9,483 nt of DNA from an uncultured Collinsella sp. GTDB taxonomy: Bacteria; Actinomycetota; Coriobacteriia; Coriobacteriales; Coriobacteriaceae. A program made the translations under genes and the position numbers. The DNA is taken from the NCBI GenBank assembly GCA_902470895.1, contig CABRID010000078.1:1-9483 (forward strand), written 5' to 3'. Shown piece by piece: positions 5,921-9,483 of the stretch. The stretch's first letter is position 1. Every line of letters starts with the position of its first letter. Below the pieces are notes generated by a model. That model was not told the DNA's origin, made no database searches, and worked only from the letters and a program-made list of their open reading frames with translations.

Positions 5921-6063
5921 TGGATACCTTCTTTCAGCTATTATGAACAGGTGTTGATAAAAAGTATCCATGTTGATTTGTGCGAGAGCAATGAACAGCT
6001 TCGGCCTGCTGTCGATAAACGAGCGTTTGCTGGGCATTGTCGAGCGTTGCAATTGGAGGGGTA
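5921..6063. promoter_or_regulatory. Divergent control region between the sirtuin operon and the TetR gene
   Basis: Two symmetric patterns are visible. TGGATAC (5921-5927) and GTATCCA (5964-5970) are a perfect seven-base inverted pair 36 bases apart, the first lying between the sirtuin ribosome site and its GTG. CAATG...CAGC (5989-5999) and GCTG...CATTG (6029-6039) share one centre at 6014, next to the palindrome AAACGAGCGTTT (6017-6028). TGTTGAT occurs twice, at 5952 and 5971. A minus-strand promoter TTGCTC-17-GATACT can be drawn. Either dyad could be the TetR operator; I cannot choose between them. Confidence 0.4.
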
Positions 6064-6621
6064 ATGGAAGCGGGGAAGATCGATCGTCGCCGACGCTATA
6101 CGCTCTCGGTCATACGGGAGGCGTTCTTCGCGCTGCTGGCCGAGGTCGGCTTCGCGAAGATGACGGTAGCGGATATCTGCCGCCGCGCCGATATCAACCG
6201 CGGCACGTTCTATCTGCACTACGAGGACAAGTTCGCACTGCTCGACGCGCTTATCGACGAGGGCTTGGCGGCGGTGCCTCCGCTCGAGGGAACGGAGGCG
6301 GGTGCCCTCTGCCAGCGTCCGCCGGCAAACGATGACTATTATCTGCTCTACTCGGATGACGACGCGTACGCCCGGGTGGCACAGCGCGTCGTCGAGCGCG
6401 GCGCTGAGCAGATGGTTCCCTCGATCATGGAGGAGACCGGGCTCTCGCGCGAGGACGCCTATCTGCTCTTCGTTCACAACGTCCAGGGAAATCTCGCGGT
6501 CAACCGCCTGCTCGGTTGGAGGCGAGGGCCCGAGTTCGCCCACGCCCAGGAGCTGCTCAGCGTCTATTCCGAAGGGGGCATGCGGGCGGTATCGGCCCCT
6601 TGCACACCGATCGCGAATTAG
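6064..6621 (+). CDS. TetR family transcriptional regulator
   Basis: The 185-residue protein starts with a typical TetR DNA-binding domain: TLSVIREAFFALLAEVGFAK then MTVADICRRADINRGTFYLH (33-52) and YEDKFALLDAL. The remaining helices form a variable ligand and dimer domain that resembles no specific subgroup I can name. The start is ATG 6064 with GGAGGGG at 6055-6061; a TTG at 6037 lacks a ribosome site. It faces away from the sirtuin operon across 143 bases, so it is the likely repressor of that operon. Its stop codon TAG shares the bases TTAG with the stop of the convergent cupin gene, and no terminator separates them. Confidence 0.87.
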   Translation: MEAGKIDRRRRYTLSVIREAFFALLAEVGFAKMTVADICRRADINRGTFYLHYEDKFALLDALIDEGLAAVPPLEGTEAGALCQRPPANDDYYLLYSDDDAYARVAQRVVERGAEQMVPSIMEETGLSREDAYLLFVHNVQGNLAVNRLLGWRRGPEFAHAQELLSVYSEGGMRAVSAPCTPIAN

Positions 6622-6971
6622 AACATGATAGCGTCGTCGGCCGTGAAGGCATCAAGGGATCCCTGCTTGACCTGAATGCAGACGTATGTGATGCCCGAGT
6701 CGGATGCGGCGCGGAACTGACGGTGTGCGGCGGGGGAAATGCGCAGCCAGTCGCCGGCTGCAAGCTCGATTTCCTCACCGTCGATCGTGACCGAGCCGGC
6801 GCCTTCGAGCACGCCATAGATTTCCTCGTTTTCCTTGTGTGCATGGACGAACGGAACGCCAGCGCCGGCGGGAAGATTGTTGACACTCACCTCTGCCCCG
6901 GTAAGCCCGAGCACTTCGTGCAGCTCGACACGGCTCTCATTACCGATGTGGGTCCTTGCATAATTAGCCAT
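6618..6971 (-). CDS. Small cupin domain protein
   Basis: The 117-residue protein is a single-domain cupin_2. Motif one is GVPFVHAHKENEEIYGVLEG (38-57) with H43, H45 and E49; motif two is AAGDWLRISPAAHRQF (71-86) with H83. These are the expected metal ligands. Stand-alone cupins next to HxlR regulators are common, but the substrate cannot be read from sequence. The start is ATG 6971, with GAGAGG seven to eight bases upstream; a longer frame from 7010 has no ribosome site. The gene is divergent from HxlR and has its own visible promoter. It ends tail-to-tail with the TetR gene, overlapping by three bases. Confidence 0.87.
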   Translation of the reverse strand: MANYARTHIGNESRVELHEVLGLTGAEVSVNNLPAGAGVPFVHAHKENEEIYGVLEGAGSVTIDGEEIELAAGDWLRISPAAHRQFRAASDSGITYVCIQVKQGSLDAFTADDAIMF

Positions 6972-7021
6972 AATGGTTCCTCTCTTGGGGTTGATGTACC
7001 TTGCAGGCATCTCCTGCGTGA

Positions 7022-7049
7022 GTTATATTCAACGCGAAGGCGAATGCAA
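7022..7049 (-). promoter_or_regulatory. Promoter of the cupin gene
   Basis: On the minus strand TTGCAT (7049-7044) and TATAAC (7027-7022) are separated by 16 bases, a good housekeeping-type promoter 50 bases before the cupin start. The candidate HxlR operator lies directly upstream of its -35 box. Confidence 0.6.
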
Positions 7050-7054
7050 ATACG

Positions 7055-7082
7055 AGTACGCACATATTTGTAACTGCGTACT
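7055..7082. promoter_or_regulatory. Candidate HxlR operator
   Basis: AGTACGCA (7055-7062) and TGCGTACT (7075-7082) form a perfect eight-base inverted repeat around an AT-rich 12-base centre. HxlR regulators bind such dyads with GTAC-containing arms between themselves and the divergent target gene. Its place upstream of the cupin -35 box would suit activation, while read toward HxlR it could give self-repression. Confidence 0.6.
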
Positions 7083-7125
7083 TTTTTGTGAAACCGGTAT
7101 GGTCAAGGAGGTTGGGTCTCCCGTG

Positions 7126-7449
7126 ATGGCGAAAGAGGAGCTTCCGGAGTGTCCGGTCGCAACGGCGGTAACGCTCATTGGCGGCAAGTGGAAGCTGCTC
7201 ATTATCCGTAACTTGCGCGTACGCCCCTGGCGTTTCAACGAGTTGCGCCGCAGCCTTGAGGGGATCTCTCAGAAGGTGCTTACCGACAGCCTGCGGCAGA
7301 TGGAGGATGATGGGCTGGTCTTTCGCCATGACTATGGCGAGAATCCTCCCCGCGTTGAGTATGGCCTTACCGAGCTCGGCCGCCAGATGATGCCCATCAT
7401 GGACTCGCTCGCAGACTTCGGCGCTTATTACAAGACGGTCGTTTCGTAG
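7126..7449 (+). CDS. HxlR family winged-helix transcriptional regulator
   Basis: The 107-residue protein shows the HxlR pattern from end to end: CPVATAVTLIGGKWKLLIIR (9-28), RFNELRRSLEGISQKVLTDS (36-55) and a wing with DGLVFRHDYGENPPRVEYGL (63-82). The conserved N-terminal cysteine is present (C9), which in some members senses electrophiles or oxidants. Start choice is unsure: AAGGAGG at 7105-7111 lies 14 bases before ATG 7126 and 11 before GTG 7123, while ATG 7099 would be in frame but has no ribosome site of its own. The likely targets are the divergent cupin gene and perhaps the reductase that follows. Confidence 0.88.
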   Translation: MAKEELPECPVATAVTLIGGKWKLLIIRNLRVRPWRFNELRRSLEGISQKVLTDSLRQMEDDGLVFRHDYGENPPRVEYGLTELGRQMMPIMDSLADFGAYYKTVVS

Positions 7450-7484
7450 CGGACGCTCTGCTTAGGGGGCGGAAAACCGCTACG
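7445..7484 (+). promoter_or_regulatory. Alternative hairpins between HxlR and the reductase gene
   Basis: CGTAGCGG (7445-7452), which overlaps the HxlR stop codon, pairs perfectly with CCGCTACG (7477-7484). The same CCGC can instead pair locally with GCGG at 7469-7472 around AAAA. The two folds exclude each other. No U-tract follows, so it is not a simple terminator; an mRNA stability or read-through element is possible. Confidence 0.35.
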
Positions 7485-7548
7485 AGGGTGCTAACGAAGA
7501 CCTGTCCCGAATCAACGTGCGCCTGCGGCATGAAGGAGGGAGATTTCC

Positions 7549-8079
7549 ATGAATATCGTTGTATTGAGCGGTAGCCCGCGCAAGGGCGCCAATACCGACA
7601 CCATGGTCGAGGCGTTTGCCGAGACCGCGCGCGAGGCCGGCCATACGGTCGAGGTCATCCGCGTTGCCGGCAAAAAGATCGCTGGCTGTCGGGGATGCCA
7701 GTATTGCTTTACCCATGAGGGCACCTGTGTGCAGAAGGATGACATGGCCAAGGTGATCGAGTCACTGAAAGGCGCCGATATGGTTGTCTTCGCTTCGCCT
7801 ATCTACTGGTTTGATATCACCGCGCAGGAGAAGGCCGCCATCGACCGCCTGTACGCCTTCGGTGCCACGGGCTTCCCGTTCACCAAGACGGCCCTTTTGC
7901 TCGATAGCCACAGCGAAGGCGTCTATGATGCGGCGATCGCTATGTACAAGTCAACCTGCGCATACTGCAAGTGGGAGGACCAGGGCATTGTCACCATCAG
8001 CGGTATGACCGAGCGCGACAGCATGGCCTCCTCGCCCAAGTTGGAAGAGGTGCGAGAGCTCGCTCGCAAACTCGCCTAA
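7549..8079 (+). CDS. Flavodoxin-fold NAD(P)H-dependent FMN reductase (iron-sulfur flavoprotein/WrbA-like group)
   Basis: The 176-residue protein starts with MNIVVLSGSPRKGANT; GSPRKGANT (8-16) is the FMN phosphate loop. C47, C50, C53 and C60 (CRGCQYC...GTC), then DDM, are typical of the multimeric flavodoxin/NADPH-dependent FMN reductase group; some members bind an iron-sulfur cluster, others simply keep the cysteines. SPIYWF (83-88) is the second flavin-contacting loop. Two more cysteines lie at 137 and 140. Such enzymes reduce quinones, nitro-aromatics or azo compounds in the cytoplasm. The start is ATG 7549 with AAGGAGGG at 7533-7540. It follows HxlR by 99 bases on the same strand, so it may share its transcript or its control. 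Confidence 0.88.
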   Translation: MNIVVLSGSPRKGANTDTMVEAFAETAREAGHTVEVIRVAGKKIAGCRGCQYCFTHEGTCVQKDDMAKVIESLKGADMVVFASPIYWFDITAQEKAAIDRLYAFGATGFPFTKTALLLDSHSEGVYDAAIAMYKSTCAYCKWEDQGIVTISGMTERDSMASSPKLEEVRELARKLA

Positions 8080-8091
8080 GGACAAGAAGAG

Positions 8092-8158
8092 CGCATGGCA
8101 ATCGGTGTTGGTGGAAATGCTTGCTATCCTTATCAAGAGGAATGCTGATTGCCATGCG
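8092..8158. repeat. Twelve-base inverted repeat between convergent genes
   Basis: CGCATGGCAATC (8092-8103) and GATTGCCATGCG (8147-8158) are perfect complements 43 bases apart, between the reductase stop and the end of the convergent ATPase gene. No strong U-tract follows on either strand; the minus side is moderately T-rich (GCTCTTCTTGTCCTTA). It may be a bidirectional terminator, a small structured RNA, or the remains of a short mobile element. Confidence 0.5.
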
Positions 8159-8187
8159 TTGATGCTTCCGCGGACAATTCCGGCGTG

Positions 8188-9282
8188 CTAAAACGCCTTC
8201 TCGTTCAAGAATTCCCTGAACGCGGGAATGTCAAAGCCAACGAGACCACGCCCGCGCTCTCCAATGACGCCGTCCTCCAGGAGGCGGCGTTTGTATTGGC
8301 TTGCGTAGTTGCTGGCGACGCCCATGCGTTTGGCTATCTCCGAGACCCTGCTGGGGCCAGAATCGGGCAGCATCGCGAGCAAAAACTCAATGTCTTTATC
8401 GGAAAGCTCCCGATAAGTCGTTTCGAGAATTCGATCGCGCAGCTCCATGCGGGCAAGCAGAGAACCCTGCTGTACATCAGGTGCACTGATTTTGGGCGAG
8501 TTCTCCGAAACATCCCATGTGCGATATCCGACGAGCTGCATCATATAGGGAAATCCGTCGACGGCCTTCACAGCATCCTCGAGCGCTTCTGGCGTGATTG
8601 AGCGGCCTCCGGCCTCAACGGTTTTGCGGAATGCGTTTGCAATTTCAACGTCAGTGATTCGTCCCAACTGATGATATTGGGAACGCCTGAGGAACGAGAC
8701 GGAATCGTTACGCAGCAACGCCGATACTTTGTAGGGCAGTCCTGCCATGAGTAGGGCAACTTTTTTACCTTCGCGTACAAAGTGCTGGTAAACAGAGGCA
8801 AATTGAAGCATTTCTTCGAGATCGACGGTGACTTCATCGATGGTGATGAGAAGTCCGATGTCATGTTTTTCGAGTTGCTTAAAGATGCCATTCATGCGCG
8901 TGCGCCAGTTGCCTTGAGCCTCTTGAGCATATGTCCAATCGATGCCCACTGGGCCAATTTGAACACCGTTTATGCGCGCGTGAGGCTGTGAGAGGTAGCT
9001 ATCTGCGGCTTCTTTGGTTCGCTCGATAATATCTTCGAGCATGCCTGGCATAGCGGAGACATTTGCTGCGATCCAGCCGTGTTCAAGCGCCGTTTCTGAA
9101 AGGAGCGAGAGAAGCGCCGTCTTGCCCGTTCCCCTTGCGCCGGTAAAAATGGTTGACAGGTTGGGATCTCCCGGGCCGTTGATAAAGCCACGGTTGATGT
9201 CACGCAGGATATGCTCGCGACCCGCTAGAAAGGGAGGGACGCTTCCGAACGTCGGGGTAAAGGGGTTCTTGCTGTACTCCAT
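8188..9282 (-). CDS. AAA+ ATPase with C-terminal winged helix
   Basis: The 364-residue protein opens with NPFTPTFG and PPFLAGREHILRDI, typical of Orc/STAND-like ATPases found as accessory genes. Walker A is GARGTGKT (48-55) and Walker B is LLITIDE (144-150). The lid region has RITDVEIANAFRKT and ALEDAVKAVDGFPYMMQLVG (233-252). A winged helix at about 297-350 (IEFLLAMLP...VSEIAKRMGVASNYASQY) should bind DNA. Its function is unknown; relatives are annotated only as ATP-binding proteins. The start is ATG 9282 with AAAGGAG five to six bases upstream; a longer frame to 9336 is made from the upstream repeats. Its base composition is less GC-rich than its neighbours, which hints at transfer. Confidence 0.85.
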   Translation of the reverse strand: MEYSKNPFTPTFGSVPPFLAGREHILRDINRGFINGPGDPNLSTIFTGARGTGKTALLSLLSETALEHGWIAANVSAMPGMLEDIIERTKEAADSYLSQPHARINGVQIGPVGIDWTYAQEAQGNWRTRMNGIFKQLEKHDIGLLITIDEVTVDLEEMLQFASVYQHFVREGKKVALLMAGLPYKVSALLRNDSVSFLRRSQYHQLGRITDVEIANAFRKTVEAGGRSITPEALEDAVKAVDGFPYMMQLVGYRTWDVSENSPKISAPDVQQGSLLARMELRDRILETTYRELSDKDIEFLLAMLPDSGPSRVSEIAKRMGVASNYASQYKRRLLEDGVIGERGRGLVGFDIPAFREFLNEKAF

Positions 9283-9291
9283 GGTAGCTCC

Positions 9292-9347
9292 TTTGCAGGT
9301 TTTGCTAATTTTTGCAAGTTTTGCCAACTTTTGCAAGTTTTGCTAAC
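9292..9347 (-). repeat. Six TTTTGC-like units spaced 9-10 bp upstream of the ATPase gene
   Basis: GC steps within TTTTGC-like units occur at 9295, 9304, 9314, 9323, 9333 and 9342, with spacings alternating 9, 10, 9, 10 and 9. This also reads as a 19-base repeat (TTTTGCTAATTTTTGCAAG, then TTTTGCCAACTTTTGCAAG, then a partial copy). The last unit runs into the ribosome site of the ATPase gene. Near-helical phasing of A-tracts should bend DNA and suggests cooperative binding by a protein, perhaps the ATPase itself through its winged helix. Confidence 0.6.
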
Positions 9348-9483
9348 GACTGACCAAAGGGCATCGAAGCAGTGGCGCTGACATTTTTTTCGCAGAAAAA
9401 TAAGCAGAAATCAATTTATCTGCGTTAAAAAAGGCTCTGTTAGACCAGGATTGACATACATGTGTCCCCACGGTGCCATATCT

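Noticed and set aside
9391..9424. CGCAGA/TCTGCG inverted repeat near the right edge, and TTGACA at 9454
   Set aside because: Short arms with alternative partners and no clear -10 partner before the window ends; too weak to call a terminator or promoter.

Overview
The window looks like accessory chromosome of a GC-rich gut actinobacterium, most plausibly a coriobacterium such as Collinsella. That placement is an inference from GC-rich codon use, strong AGGAGG-type ribosome sites, class M-type sirtuins and DUF4143-type ATPase debris; there is no rRNA or housekeeping marker to confirm it. I see no tRNA, CRISPR array, transposase or phage gene.

Left part (1-1850). A reading frame open from base 1 to a stop at 168 may be the tail of a gene that begins outside the window. 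It is followed by two compact hairpins with GNRA loops, then a 149-residue ToxN/AbiQ/TenpN-like endoribonuclease toxin (type III toxin-antitoxin class) with a clear intrinsic terminator. On the minus strand lies a yjdF-family gene behind a structured leader that I read as a yjdF riboswitch, including a perfect anti-Shine-Dalgarno segment. Next comes gene debris: the last ~50 codons of a DUF4143-type ATPase directly behind two identical GTTTCGAAAC palindromes, and a strong terminator.

Middle part (1938-6621). A MerR regulator is divergent from a carboxymuconolactone-decarboxylase/cupin fusion gene. The leader between them holds the C-terminal remnant of a flavodoxin-family oxidoreductase. The most unusual locus follows: three consecutive, translationally coupled SIR2-family genes on the minus strand. 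The first and third match class M sirtuins (SirTM) with a zinc module and a glutamine at the usual catalytic position; the middle one has lost the zinc module. A divergent TetR regulator adjoins the operon. The usual SirTM partners (macrodomain protein, GcvH-like protein, lipoate ligase) are absent from the window.

Right part (6618-9483). A small cupin gene is divergent from an HxlR regulator, with a good inverted-repeat operator between them. An FMN-dependent flavodoxin-type reductase follows HxlR. A convergent AAA+ ATPase with a C-terminal winged helix closes the window, preceded by a run of six TTTTGC-like units spaced 9-10 bp.

Taken together this is a string of small regulator-effector modules (MerR, TetR, HxlR, riboswitch) whose effectors are redox, quinone/electrophile or NAD-related enzymes, with a toxin gene and decayed gene pieces between them. 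That points to a stress-response or xenobiotic-response region with repeated gain and loss of genes.
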